NCBI RefSeq assembly: GCF_003202155.1 | Contig: NZ_QFLI01000012.1 | Location: 62,001-126,000, forward strand | DNA: 64,000 nucleotides | Reading direction: 5' to 3' | Origin: Marinifilum breve | GTDB taxonomy: Bacteria; Bacteroidota; Bacteroidia; Bacteroidales; Marinifilaceae | In this document: positions 8,230 through 16,563 of the stretch, one piece after another | Layout: every line of letters starts with the position of its first letter | Position numbering within the stretch: the stretch's first letter is position 1 | Made by a program: the position numbers and the translations under genes | The notes under the pieces: model-generated | Database searches by the model: none | What the model saw: only the letters and a program-made list of their open reading frames with translations | Told to the model about the DNA's origin: nothing

Positions 8230-8400
8230 TATAGCTCAAGCCGCAAGGCTCTTACTTTCTGCATTGATCAGAAAGTAAGCAAAGAATCTAGGACGTGTAA
8301 GCACAAACTACTTCTACTTGAAAACTTTAAGTGCAACGGAGTGATCTTCGAACAAGTTCTCAGCTTCTCCGTTTTACTATAAGTTATTCTGCGTATAAAT
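8230..8400. repeat. probable intergenic palindromic repeat element
   Basis: The gene-free stretch 8037-8452 contains a perfect 11-bp inverted repeat, CTTACTTTCTG (8251-8261) / CAGAAAGTAAG (8269-8279). This is followed by GC-richer sequence with a second weak palindrome around 8338-8372. Short overlapping frames on both strands look like non-coding shadow. The arrangement resembles dispersed palindromic intergenic repeats of Bacteroidota, but copy number cannot be judged from one window. Confidence 0.35.
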
Positions 8401-8445
8401 AGCTTGTCCTTCCAATGTCCAACAAGCCTAGTCAACAGGTAGAAT

Positions 8446-8472
8446 AAAAAAACCCGAGGCAAAACCTCGGGC
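8446..8472 (-). terminator. intrinsic terminator of lpdA
   Basis: CCCGAGG (8453-8459) and CCTCGGG (8465-8471) form the stem. The A-run 8446-8452 gives a U-run on the minus-strand transcript. It lies about 55 bp after the lpdA stop. Confidence 0.8.
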
Positions 8473-8524
8473 TATATTATTTTAAACTTCAAGTCTCTGT
8501 AACTTGATGCTTGTTTCTTGTAGT

Positions 8525-9919
8525 TTAAATATGAATCACCTCATCGTAAGCAGCAGCTGCAGCTTCCATTACCGCCTCTGACATGGTTGGGTGAGGGTGA
8601 ATTGCTTTGATCAATTCGTGACCTGTAGTTTCTAATTTACGAGCAACGATCAACTCTGCAATCATTTCGGTTACGTTAGCACCTACCATATGAGCACCTA
8701 GTAACTCGCCATATTTTGCATCGAATACCAACTTCACGAAACCTTCGTTAGCACCTGCAGCACTTGCCTTACCTGAAGCTGAGAATGGGAATTTACCAAT
8801 CTTCACTTCATGACCAGCATCTTTTGCAGCTTGTTCGGTCATACCCATCGAAGCTACTTCAGGAACTGTGTATGTACATCCAGGAATGGTAGTATAATCG
8901 ATAGGCTCAACCTTCATACCTGCAATTTTCTCTACACAAGTAATTCCTTCAGCCGAAGCAACGTGTGCCAAAGCAGGCCCCTTCACGATATCACCAATCG
9001 CGTAAACACCTTCAACATTTGTGCGGTAGAAATCATCAACAATAACACGTCCGTTTTCGGTTGCGACACCTACTTCTTCAAGACCAATGCCTTCAGTATT
9101 TGGAGTAATACCTACAGCCGAAAGAACAACTTCACACTCGTGAACTTCCATATCACCTTTCTTGTTCTTGATATTTACTTTAAGGTTTCCTTCTTCACCT
9201 TCTACCGACTCTACAGTAGACTTGGTCATCACCTTAATTTTGTTCTTTTTGAAAGAACGTCCCATTTGCTTCGATACTTCTTCATCTTCAATAGGAAGGA
9301 TATTTGGCATGAACTCTACCAAAGTTACCTTAGTTCCCATAGTTGAATAGAAGTAAGCAAACTCAGATCCAATTGCACCAGATCCAACAACAATCATCGA
9401 CTTAGGTAATTTCTCAAGCGTTAATGCTTTTCTGTAACCAATGATTCTTTTTCCATCTTGTGGAAGGTTTGGCAACTCACGAGAACGAGCTCCTGTAGCC
9501 AAAATAATATGTTTTGCTTCGTAAGTAGTTTTGCTTCCATCTTCAGCCGAAACTTCAACTTGTTTGTTACCAACTAGCTTACCAAAACCGTTTAGAACTT
9601 CAATTTTATTCTTTTTGAAAAGATACTGAATACCACCGCTCATCTTTTCAGCCACACCGCGGCTACGAGCAACAACCTTTTCAAAATCAGCTTTTACTTC
9701 ACCATCAACAGCCAAACCGTAATCTCCGGCATGCTTCATGTATTCAAATACTTGTGCAGATTTCAACAAAGATTTGGTAGGGATACAACCCCAGTTCAAA
9801 CAAATACCACCCAATTCTGCACGTTCTACAACTGCTACTTTCATTCCCAATTGTGAAGCACGAATGGCAGCCACGTATCCACCAGGACCACTTCCTACTA
9901 CTATTAAATCGTAACTCAT
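8525..9919 (-). CDS. lpdA: dihydrolipoyl dehydrogenase (E3)
   Basis: The 464 residues are the full length for this flavoenzyme, which reoxidises dihydrolipoamide in 2-oxoacid dehydrogenase complexes or the glycine cleavage system using NAD+. Seen are the FAD-binding GSGPGG (residues 9-14), the redox disulfide CLNWGC (Cys40, Cys45) within GGICLNWGCIPTKSLL, the NAD-binding VVGSGAIGSEFA, the second FAD motif VYAIGDI, and the catalytic His-Glu pair in AIHPHPTMSEAV near the C-terminus. No E1/E2 genes are adjacent, so the complex it serves cannot be told from context. It is transcribed alone, with a terminator after it. Confidence 0.95.
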   Translation of the reverse strand: MSYDLIVVGSGPGGYVAAIRASQLGMKVAVVERAELGGICLNWGCIPTKSLLKSAQVFEYMKHAGDYGLAVDGEVKADFEKVVARSRGVAEKMSGGIQYLFKKNKIEVLNGFGKLVGNKQVEVSAEDGSKTTYEAKHIILATGARSRELPNLPQDGKRIIGYRKALTLEKLPKSMIVVGSGAIGSEFAYFYSTMGTKVTLVEFMPNILPIEDEEVSKQMGRSFKKNKIKVMTKSTVESVEGEEGNLKVNIKNKKGDMEVHECEVVLSAVGITPNTEGIGLEEVGVATENGRVIVDDFYRTNVEGVYAIGDIVKGPALAHVASAEGITCVEKIAGMKVEPIDYTTIPGCTYTVPEVASMGMTEQAAKDAGHEVKIGKFPFSASGKASAAGANEGFVKLVFDAKYGELLGAHMVGANVTEMIAELIVARKLETTGHELIKAIHPHPTMSEAVMEAAAAAYDEVIHI

Positions 9920-10014
9920 TTTTATTTTGTTGTTTATGTTAGTACAAATTTCGCTCTGCTAATTTAATACAGATACTTTATATATTAATTCATTGATAGA
10001 AAAATTCTTCTATC

Positions 10015-10863
10015 CTATTTTGTTTGTTTAATTCCTTCTCTTCTTCTAATAGCCATTAGTGATAATTGCACCAACTTGGCAATCACAAACAGCATTACAA
10101 AAGAGAATATAATGGTTGCTCCCGATGGTGCATTTATTTTATACGAAACCAGTAAACCAATGAAAGAACCTAACAAACCAAAACCGATTGAACCAAAAAT
10201 CATTCTTTTAAAATCTTTGGTAAACATGTTGGCAATGGTTTGAGGTATGGTTAAGAACGAAATCACAAGTATGATTCCAACCACACGAATATTCAACACA
10301 ATTGCCAGAGCAACAAGCGCAATCATCAGATAACTGATAAACTGAACGGGAATACGCTGTGTTTTAGCAAATTCTTCATCAAAGGCTACATACAATATTG
10401 GTTTCAAAAACATGGCAAAAACAAGAATTGTTAAAATGCTTAAGCCCAACAGAAGGTACAAGTCCAGACTGCTAACTGTAAGTATATTTCCAAACAGAAA
10501 ACTCATTAGGTTGGGTGCATATCCAGGAGTCATGTATATAAAAATGATTCCCAATGCCATTCCCAATGCCCACAATATTCCAATGACAGAATCTTGTCGT
10601 ACATCGGTTTTTTTCGATAACCATTCAATTCCAAAAGCGGATAGAACACCAAATAATGCAGCTCCCAAAATTGGATTCAATCCCATGTACCAGGCAATTC
10701 CAATTCCTCCAAAAGAAGCGTGGGTAATTCCACCACTAATAAATACAATGCGACGTGCAACAATGTATGAGCCAATAATTCCGCAAGTAATGCTAGCCAT
10801 TATTGCAGCAAATACTGCATTATTAAAAAATTGATATTGAAATAATTCAAATATAGAGTTCAT
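10015..10863 (-). CDS. znuB: zinc/manganese ABC transporter permease (ZnuB family)
   Basis: The 282 residues have about eight hydrophobic segments and the ABC-3 family pattern: early GSYIVARRIVFISGGITHASFGGIGIAW, later IRVVGIILVISFLTIPQTIA. It is the membrane channel for high-affinity import of Zn2+ or Mn2+, acting with the ATPase and the lipoprotein encoded just upstream (gap 4 bp to the ATPase gene). It is the last gene of a three-gene minus-strand operon. The metal cannot be proven from the permease; the His-rich loop of the binding protein favours zinc. Confidence 0.9.
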   Translation of the reverse strand: MNSIFELFQYQFFNNAVFAAIMASITCGIIGSYIVARRIVFISGGITHASFGGIGIAWYMGLNPILGAALFGVLSAFGIEWLSKKTDVRQDSVIGILWALGMALGIIFIYMTPGYAPNLMSFLFGNILTVSSLDLYLLLGLSILTILVFAMFLKPILYVAFDEEFAKTQRIPVQFISYLMIALVALAIVLNIRVVGIILVISFLTIPQTIANMFTKDFKRMIFGSIGFGLLGSFIGLLVSYKINAPSGATIIFSFVMLFVIAKLVQLSLMAIRRREGIKQTK

Positions 10864-10867
10864 ATTA

Positions 10868-11596
10868 CTAATGATGCTTTAGTACGCGATGCGGAACTTC
10901 TCCGTGAGTGATTAAATCGATAGGACAATTGTATGCTTTTAATTGTTCTTGCGATATGATATTGGAATCGTGATAACACAATGTTTGATTTACACAAGCA
11001 ATGGTTTTTACATGAGAACAAATGGTACCCACATCATGCGATACAATGATAATGGCCATGTGATCATTCAAATTGTCCAAAATATCATACAGTTCCAATT
11101 CAAAATTACTATCTACATATGTATTTGGCTCATCTAGAATCAACAATTGTGGATCAGAAATAATTGCTCTGCACAAAAAAACCCTCTGCAGTTGTCCGCC
11201 CGAAAGTTCTCCAATGTTCTTATTCTTGAGGTGAAGAATACCCATTTGATCCATCAATTCATTCGCACGCTTGCTATTCTCCGGACTATATCTTCCAAAT
11301 AATTTCTTTACGCCCATCAAACCAGATAAAACCACATCTCGAACAGAAATTGGAAATTTTTTATCAATTTGATTGATTTGAGGCAAATAACCAATCGTGC
11401 TTCCATTCACATGCATTTCTCCACTTATCGGTTTTAAAATGCCAAGAATCACTTTCAACAAAGTAGTTTTTCCACCTCCATTGGGCCCAATGATTCCAAC
11501 AAAATCATTTTGATTCACTACCAGGTCGACATCTTTCAATACCAGATTGTCATCGTAGGCTGCATTTATGGATTTCAGTTCCAGAAGTTTGTTCAT
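10868..11596 (-). CDS. znuC: zinc/manganese ABC transporter ATP-binding protein
   Basis: The 242 residues form a complete ABC ATPase: Walker A GPNGGGKTT (residues 37-45), Q-loop around PQINQIDKKFP, signature LSGGQ (131-135), Walker B LLILDEP (151-157), D-loop VDSNF and H-switch IVSHD. It energises uptake through the permease encoded 4 bp downstream, with the metal-binding lipoprotein encoded 14 bp upstream. The C-terminal tail has several His residues, ending in HRVLKHH, which is common in metal-importer ATPases. Confidence 0.92.
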   Translation of the reverse strand: MNKLLELKSINAAYDDNLVLKDVDLVVNQNDFVGIIGPNGGGKTTLLKVILGILKPISGEMHVNGSTIGYLPQINQIDKKFPISVRDVVLSGLMGVKKLFGRYSPENSKRANELMDQMGILHLKNKNIGELSGGQLQRVFLCRAIISDPQLLILDEPNTYVDSNFELELYDILDNLNDHMAIIIVSHDVGTICSHVKTIACVNQTLCYHDSNIISQEQLKAYNCPIDLITHGEVPHRVLKHH

Positions 11597-11610
11597 CTTC
11601 GTTTTTGAGT

Positions 11611-12483
11611 TTAAGCCTCACCTTTTAAATGATTGATAATGCTTTTCATTTCAGCCATCCAATCTTCATTCAAAGGATCAATTTGAATTACCTCAGCCTT
11701 AATCTCCTTTGCAATGACCTCAGCATTTTCTTTATTGAATTGCTTCTGAATGAAAACAACCTTAATATCATGTTTTTCAGCCTCACCAATTAAATGTTGC
11801 ATATGAGCTGGTGATGGCTCTTTACCATGCAGCTCAATTGGAATCTGATTCAAACCATAATCGCGAGCCAAATAGGTTAATGCAGGATGGAAAATCATAA
11901 ATGATTTATGCTCTGCTTCTGCAAAAACTTCTGCTGATTTTTTATCTAACATTTCCAATTCTGAAAGGAACTGATCCAAGTTCTTTTTATAAGTTTCCTT
12001 TTTCTCTGGAGCCAATTCTACTATACCTGCATATAAATTCTTCACAATTTGAATTACTGCTTTTGGCGAAGACCAAGTATGAGGATCAATACCTCCCTCA
12101 TGAAAATGGTCGCCATGCTGAACCTCTGGTCCACGCACTAACTCAATTCCTTTGGAAAGGTTGTATACTTTTATTTCCCCTGCTGCTTCAATCATGTTGT
12201 TCATCCAAGTATTTTCGAAAGGAATATGTCCTATTTTAAAGTATGCAACCGATTTTGCGACCTGCTCCATTTGCATAGGAGTTGGTTCATAGGTTGCAGG
12301 ACTACCTCCTGGGGGAATCAAAATATTTACCTGAAAATCATTACCTGCAATTCGTTCCACAAAATATTTTTGAGGTAGAATACTAACCGAAATCTGATTT
12401 TCTACTTTTTTAGCTTGCTTAGGTTGGCAAGAGTAAATTCCGAACATCAATACGGAAACAATAAGAATGTTAACAAATCTCAT
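11611..12483 (-). CDS. znuA: zinc ABC transporter substrate-binding lipoprotein (ZnuA family)
   Basis: The 290 residues start with a lipoprotein signal (MRFVNILIVSVLMFGIYSC, lipid-anchored Cys19). Cluster A-1 features are present: ISVSILPQKYFVERIAG at the N-terminus, GGSPATYEPTP, the His-rich loop HGDHFHEGG, DPHTWSSPK, and IFHPALTYLARDYG. These supply the His/Asp metal ligands. The loop HGDHFH between the first ligands is typical of zinc rather than manganese binders, although it is short. It is the first gene of the operon, in front of the ATPase and permease. Confidence 0.9.
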   Translation of the reverse strand: MRFVNILIVSVLMFGIYSCQPKQAKKVENQISVSILPQKYFVERIAGNDFQVNILIPPGGSPATYEPTPMQMEQVAKSVAYFKIGHIPFENTWMNNMIEAAGEIKVYNLSKGIELVRGPEVQHGDHFHEGGIDPHTWSSPKAVIQIVKNLYAGIVELAPEKKETYKKNLDQFLSELEMLDKKSAEVFAEAEHKSFMIFHPALTYLARDYGLNQIPIELHGKEPSPAHMQHLIGEAEKHDIKVVFIQKQFNKENAEVIAKEIKAEVIQIDPLNEDWMAEMKSIINHLKGEA

Positions 12484-12523
12484 TTGTCTATAGAATTAAT
12501 TTATTTAGATCTGATTTAAATAG

Positions 12524-12531
12524 CAAAAGTA
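12524..12531 (-). promoter_or_regulatory. candidate -7 promoter element of the zinc importer operon
   Basis: Read on the minus strand the octamer is TACTTTTG, matching TAnnTTTG, about 40 bp before the start of the binding-protein gene. No Zur/Fur-type palindrome was recognised with confidence. Confidence 0.4.
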
Positions 12532-12640
12532 AATATTTTTTCGAATCAACAATTGAAATCCATGTTAAAAATGACTTAAAGCACAGCTGTTTTATTGCAT
12601 GATTCAGAATATTGAATTTACTCAAATTACTATTACAAAC

Positions 12641-12671
12641 AAAAAGCCCGACAGAAAGAATCTGTCGGGCT
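12641..12671 (-). terminator. intrinsic terminator of the TlpA-like lipoprotein gene
   Basis: AGCCCGACAGA (12645-12655) and TCTGTCGGGCT (12661-12671) form an 11-bp perfect stem. The A-run to the left is a U-run on the minus-strand RNA. Confidence 0.85.
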
Positions 12672-12693
12672 AATCTTAATATCTTAAAATATA

Positions 12694-13788
12694 CTATTGA
12701 AGTAATTTTTCAATTTCTACTTTCAATTCAGCACTTCTTAAGTTTTTAGCTACAATTACACCATTTTGGTCTACAAGTACAGTAGCAGGAATACTATTAA
12801 TTCCATATTTTTTACCAGCTTTTGAATTCCACCCCTGAAGGTCAGATACATGTTTCCATACCAAACCATCATCTTCAATAGCTTTCAACCATTTTTCTTT
12901 ATTATCATCCAAAGAAACACCTAAGAATTCAACTCCTTTTTCGTTAACTTCTTTATACAACTCAACCATATGCGGATTTTCTCTTCTACAAGGACCACAC
13001 CATGATGCCCAAAAGTCGATAACAACAACTTTTCCTTTCAATGAAGAAAGGCTAAAAGGAGTTTCTTCAGGAGTATTCAAAGTAAAATCAGGAGCTACTT
13101 TACCAACAGCTACACTACTTAAAATGTCAATCTTATCCTTAATTTTAACACCATAAATAGAAGCTTTAACATTTTCAGGCATTGCATTGTACATTTCTTC
13201 CATCTTTGGAAGCTCCATTCCTCCAGTCATTCTATATTTAATAAAACCAGAAACAACAGATGCAGCATTGTTCTTTAAGAATTCATCTGTTACCTCTTTG
13301 ATTTCTTGTTGCATAACCTCATCAACCTTAATGATAGAATCCATTTTCACCTGATCTTGAGCATTTCTGGCAGCCATATACTCTTTACGAAGATTCATGC
13401 CTTTTTCATTAAAAACTTTTTGTGATTCTTTGTAAGCTGCGAACACATCTTGTTCTGCAGAACCTACCACTTTAGCTTCAGCCAATTTTTCAACATCTGC
13501 ATTAATGTTGATATTAGAGTTTTCTATAAAAAATTGAAGTGCTTCTTTTTTACCATCCAATTGAATAAAATATCTTTGAGGAGAAGCTACAGTTCCTACA
13601 AATTCAAAAACGCCTTCCTTTAACTCTGCCGAATCAATCTTCACCAATTTATTATCCTGAACTTTTGAAAGATATACTTTACCTTCTGTTTGTCCTGATA
13701 TATTTCCTGTTAGCTTAAATTGTTCACCTTGATTACAAGAAGTAAAAAATAAACCAATCGCTGATATGGCGATAAATAACTTTTTCAT
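12694..13788 (-). CDS. TlpA-like thiol-disulfide oxidoreductase lipoprotein (DUF4369 + AhpC/TSA-thioredoxin)
   Basis: The 364 residues begin with a lipoprotein signal peptide (lipobox FTSC, Cys18). An N-terminal beta-rich DUF4369-like domain (FKLTGNISGQTEGKVYLSK ... VDSAELKEGVFEF type pattern) is followed by a helical linker of about 110 residues. The C-terminal thioredoxin fold is marked by APDFTLNTPEE, KVVVIDFWASWCGPCRRENP (active site CGPC), and the cis-proline region GINSIPATVLVD. It probably reduces disulfides of periplasmic or envelope proteins. This architecture is common and multi-copy in Bacteroidota. It stands alone, with a terminator after it. Confidence 0.9.
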   Translation of the reverse strand: MKKLFIAISAIGLFFTSCNQGEQFKLTGNISGQTEGKVYLSKVQDNKLVKIDSAELKEGVFEFVGTVASPQRYFIQLDGKKEALQFFIENSNININADVEKLAEAKVVGSAEQDVFAAYKESQKVFNEKGMNLRKEYMAARNAQDQVKMDSIIKVDEVMQQEIKEVTDEFLKNNAASVVSGFIKYRMTGGMELPKMEEMYNAMPENVKASIYGVKIKDKIDILSSVAVGKVAPDFTLNTPEETPFSLSSLKGKVVVIDFWASWCGPCRRENPHMVELYKEVNEKGVEFLGVSLDDNKEKWLKAIEDDGLVWKHVSDLQGWNSKAGKKYGINSIPATVLVDQNGVIVAKNLRSAELKVEIEKLLQ

Positions 13789-13834
13789 GTGTACGGTATT
13801 TTGTGTGTTAATAATTATGAATTCCTAAATCTAC

Positions 13835-13842
13835 CAAAAATA
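13835..13842 (-). promoter_or_regulatory. candidate -7 promoter element TATTTTTG
   Basis: Read on the minus strand the octamer matches TAnnTTTG, about 47 bp before the start of the TlpA-like gene. The upstream box is not clear. Confidence 0.35.
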
Positions 13843-13880
13843 AACGCGTAATCGAAACGATTTTCGACATACATATCGAT

Positions 13881-15008
13881 TTACTCTTTATTCTTGATAT
13901 CCTGAAAATAGGCATCCAATAATTTAAATGCAGCAACAAAAGAACTCATTTCATCATTTAAAACTTTATTTTCAAAATCAGGAATCTGATCTTTAATCAA
14001 CTGTTTCTGGTAAAAACCATCTTTTAATTGTTCATTAATGGTTTCATACATCCAGTATTTGGCTTGCTCACTTCTTCTTTGTTCAAAGTACCCATTTTGC
14101 TGTGTATGGCTGCAATAATCCATAATGGTATCCCAAATATTATCAATACCAGTTTTTTCAATTGCTGAACAGGTTAAAACTTTTGGCGACCAACCTGAAG
14201 GCGATTGTGGAAACAAATGAAGCGCATTCTCGAATTGTACTCTTGCCAATTGTGCCTTGTGCACATTATTTCCATCAGCCTTGTTAATGGAAATTAAATC
14301 TGCCATTTCCATAATTCCTCGCTTGATTCCTTGCAACTCATCTCCAGCACCTGCAATTTTTATCAAAAGAAAGAAATCTACCATAGAGTGAACTGCAGTT
14401 TCCGATTGTCCAACCCCAACAGTTTCAATTAAAATAGTATCAAAGCCGGCAGCCTCACATAAAATTAAACTTTCACGGGTTTTACGAGCAACACCACCTA
14501 AGGATCCTGCCGATGGAGAAGGACGAATGTAAGCGTTTTGGTCTACAGAAAGTTCTTCCATCCTGGTTTTATCACCCAAGATACTTCCTTTACTTCTTTC
14601 ACTACTTGGATCAATAGCCAAAACTGCCAACTTGTGTCCTTGCCCAGTTACATGCTTCCCGAAGGCTTCAATAAAAGTACTCTTTCCTGCTCCTGGAACA
14701 CCAGTAACCCCAATGCGAACAGATTTTCCAGAATACGGCAAACATTTTTCAATAATTTCCTGAGCAATTTTTTGATGTTCATATTTCGAACTCTCAATTA
14801 ATGTAATTGCCTGACTCAAGATACCTCTATCTCCATCTAATATTCCTTTTACGTAATCATCGATAGAATATTTTTTGCGCTTATTTTTTAAACGCTCTGC
14901 TATTCGAGGATTGATTGAAGGAGGTTGAGAAATTCCTGAATTTACTTGTAATCCCTTATATGAAGGATCATTCTCAATATGACCCTGTTTTTTATTTTTA
15001 TCTGACAT
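13881..15008 (-). CDS. meaB: methylmalonyl-CoA mutase-associated GTPase MeaB
   Basis: The 375 residues match MeaB/ArgK G3E P-loop GTPases. The P-loop GVPGAGKS is at 103-110. Then come LAVLAIDPSSERSKGSILGD, the family signature YIRPSPSAGSLGGVARKT, ETVGVGQSE, and the base-specificity motif NKAD. MeaB protects and loads adenosylcobalamin-dependent methylmalonyl-CoA mutase, which interconverts succinyl-CoA and (R)-methylmalonyl-CoA on the route to propionate. The mutase genes are not adjacent. The carboxyltransferase and biotin-carrier genes at 55255-57120 act on the same metabolite and fit the same pathway. Confidence 0.93.
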   Translation of the reverse strand: MSDKNKKQGHIENDPSYKGLQVNSGISQPPSINPRIAERLKNKRKKYSIDDYVKGILDGDRGILSQAITLIESSKYEHQKIAQEIIEKCLPYSGKSVRIGVTGVPGAGKSTFIEAFGKHVTGQGHKLAVLAIDPSSERSKGSILGDKTRMEELSVDQNAYIRPSPSAGSLGGVARKTRESLILCEAAGFDTILIETVGVGQSETAVHSMVDFFLLIKIAGAGDELQGIKRGIMEMADLISINKADGNNVHKAQLARVQFENALHLFPQSPSGWSPKVLTCSAIEKTGIDNIWDTIMDYCSHTQQNGYFEQRRSEQAKYWMYETINEQLKDGFYQKQLIKDQIPDFENKVLNDEMSSFVAAFKLLDAYFQDIKNKE

Positions 15009-15118
15009 GACTCATTGATCTAATTGTTCTGTATGCGAAGTTATAAATTTAGTAATTAAGCCATCTGTAAACATCAAGAAAAGTGAATATGTTTGTTAGC
15101 AACTCTAAATTCAGAGCA

Positions 15119-15148
15119 TAAAAAAAGCCTCTCAGAAACTGAAAGGCT
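15119..15148 (-). terminator. intrinsic terminator of the DUF1573 gene
   Basis: AGCCT-C-TCAG pairs with CTGA-A-AGGCT around AAA (15126-15148). The A-run on the left is a U-run in the minus-strand RNA, about 20 bp after the stop. Confidence 0.75.
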
Positions 15149-15169
15149 GATTTTCATGAAATATTTTAC

Positions 15170-16267
15170 TTAGCTCTTAGGCATGATAACATTACCTCTC
15201 ACTCTTAATTGAACTGCAGAATGAAGAGGATCATTCGTAATTACAGTAATCAATTTGTTTTGACGTCCTCTTTTCCCTCTCGAATTAAAGACAACTTTAA
15301 TTTCTGTTTCTTCTCCTGCTTTAACAATTTTTGCCTGAGGAGCAATGGCAGTACAACCACAAGAAGCTTTTGTTTTACGTATGATTAAATCAGAAGCTCC
15401 ATTATTTTTCATAGTAAAAATATGCTCGGCATTCTGTCCCTGAGTTAGTTCTCCAAAATCAAAAACTTTTTCGGTGAACTCAACCTTAGGAGCATCCTTT
15501 TTTTCTGCGTCTGTTAATCTTTCGAAATCTTCAACAATATTTGCACTTACAATAATTCGTTGACCAGGCTTATGCTTTTGATTCACGATTAGATCCATAT
15601 AATCTGTTACGAATCCCCAATCATTTTTCTTTGTTCCATCGTATAAGGCAACAATTTTACCTTTTTGCTTAGGAGCCAATTTTTCAGGGACCATTTTTAA
15701 TTGTAAATGTGCAGGCATTCTTTTAAAAGCAATACTTATTTCTTCATTGCTATCATTATACACCTCTATTGAACCCTCTTTAATCTCAGTGTTTTTAACT
15801 TTTGTTAGCGATAAGTGATTATTCTTTAATCGCAAGCCTTCCATCAATCTTGGATAAAGATCAGCTACAGTTTTAACTCTAGGTGTTACCTTTCCTTTAA
15901 TTCTTAGTATGGTAATTGAAGGATTGGTATTCGCAGTTATCGTAATAGATTTGTTAAAAGGCCCTGGACGGTTTTTAGGATCAAAAGTAGCCTTAATAAA
16001 GCCTTTTTGTCCCGGAGCTACTGGCTTCTTTGTCCAATCGGGAGAAGTGCAACCGCAAGATGAACGAACCTGATTAATAATAATAGGCTGTTTTCCTTCA
16101 TTTACAAATTCAAAAGAGTAAACTTGTTTCCCCAACTCTTCTTTAAAAGTTCCAAAATCGTGTGTTTTAGAAGCGAATTTCATTACTGGCTTCGTATTTT
16201 GTGCATTTGCAAATGATACACATCCACAAAGAACTACTGCCAACAAGAAAATTATTTTTCTATTCAT
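15170..16267 (-). CDS. secreted protein with two DUF1573 domains
   Basis: The 365 residues have a signal peptide (MNRKIIFLLAVVLCGCVSFANA) and two ASH/MSP-like DUF1573 beta-sandwich domains, one at each end. Each carries the family's invariant SCGCT motif (SCGCTSPDW in the first, SCGCTAIAP in the second), and each starts with a 'HDFGTF' or 'FDFGEL' strand. The middle holds a related degenerate domain. Such proteins are abundant in Bacteroidota envelopes; the Cys pair could bind metal or form a disulfide. The signal also contains LCGC, so lipid attachment is possible but less likely. No specific role is known. Confidence 0.85.
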   Translation of the reverse strand: MNRKIIFLLAVVLCGCVSFANAQNTKPVMKFASKTHDFGTFKEELGKQVYSFEFVNEGKQPIIINQVRSSCGCTSPDWTKKPVAPGQKGFIKATFDPKNRPGPFNKSITITANTNPSITILRIKGKVTPRVKTVADLYPRLMEGLRLKNNHLSLTKVKNTEIKEGSIEVYNDSNEEISIAFKRMPAHLQLKMVPEKLAPKQKGKIVALYDGTKKNDWGFVTDYMDLIVNQKHKPGQRIIVSANIVEDFERLTDAEKKDAPKVEFTEKVFDFGELTQGQNAEHIFTMKNNGASDLIIRKTKASCGCTAIAPQAKIVKAGEETEIKVVFNSRGKRGRQNKLITVITNDPLHSAVQLRVRGNVIMPKS

Positions 16268-16470
16268 AACTTACTAATATTTTTTATCAACTTTTGTTTA
16301 ATACGATAAAGTCTCTAAAGGGTTTATTTTTTTTCTGAAAAATTCAGAAATCATACAAAATTAAGCATTTTTAATCGATTACCATACGAAATATAGTTAA
16401 ATACTTGTTAAGCACATTATACTCTCCCGAACACACTAAGCAATTCAATAACCATACCAATTGCCATGAA

Positions 16471-16502
16471 TTATAAAGTATTGTTAGCTTTGTATGAAAG
16501 TA
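16471..16502 (+). promoter_or_regulatory. promoter of the M20 amidohydrolase gene
   Basis: A TTG box at 16471-16473 and TAGCTTTG at 16495-16502 are separated by 21 bp, which fits the -33/-7 promoter pattern of Bacteroidota. They lie 62 bp before the ATG. Confidence 0.55.
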
Positions 16503-16563
16503 ATAAGCTGAGCTCAATTAAAATGTTTATTTTCGAGATAAAATACATTCATTAACCACAACT

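Noticed and set aside
8176-8462. Short frames on both strands in the gap before lpdA
   Set aside because: They lie across a palindromic repeat, have no start signals or domain, and mirror each other on opposite strands.
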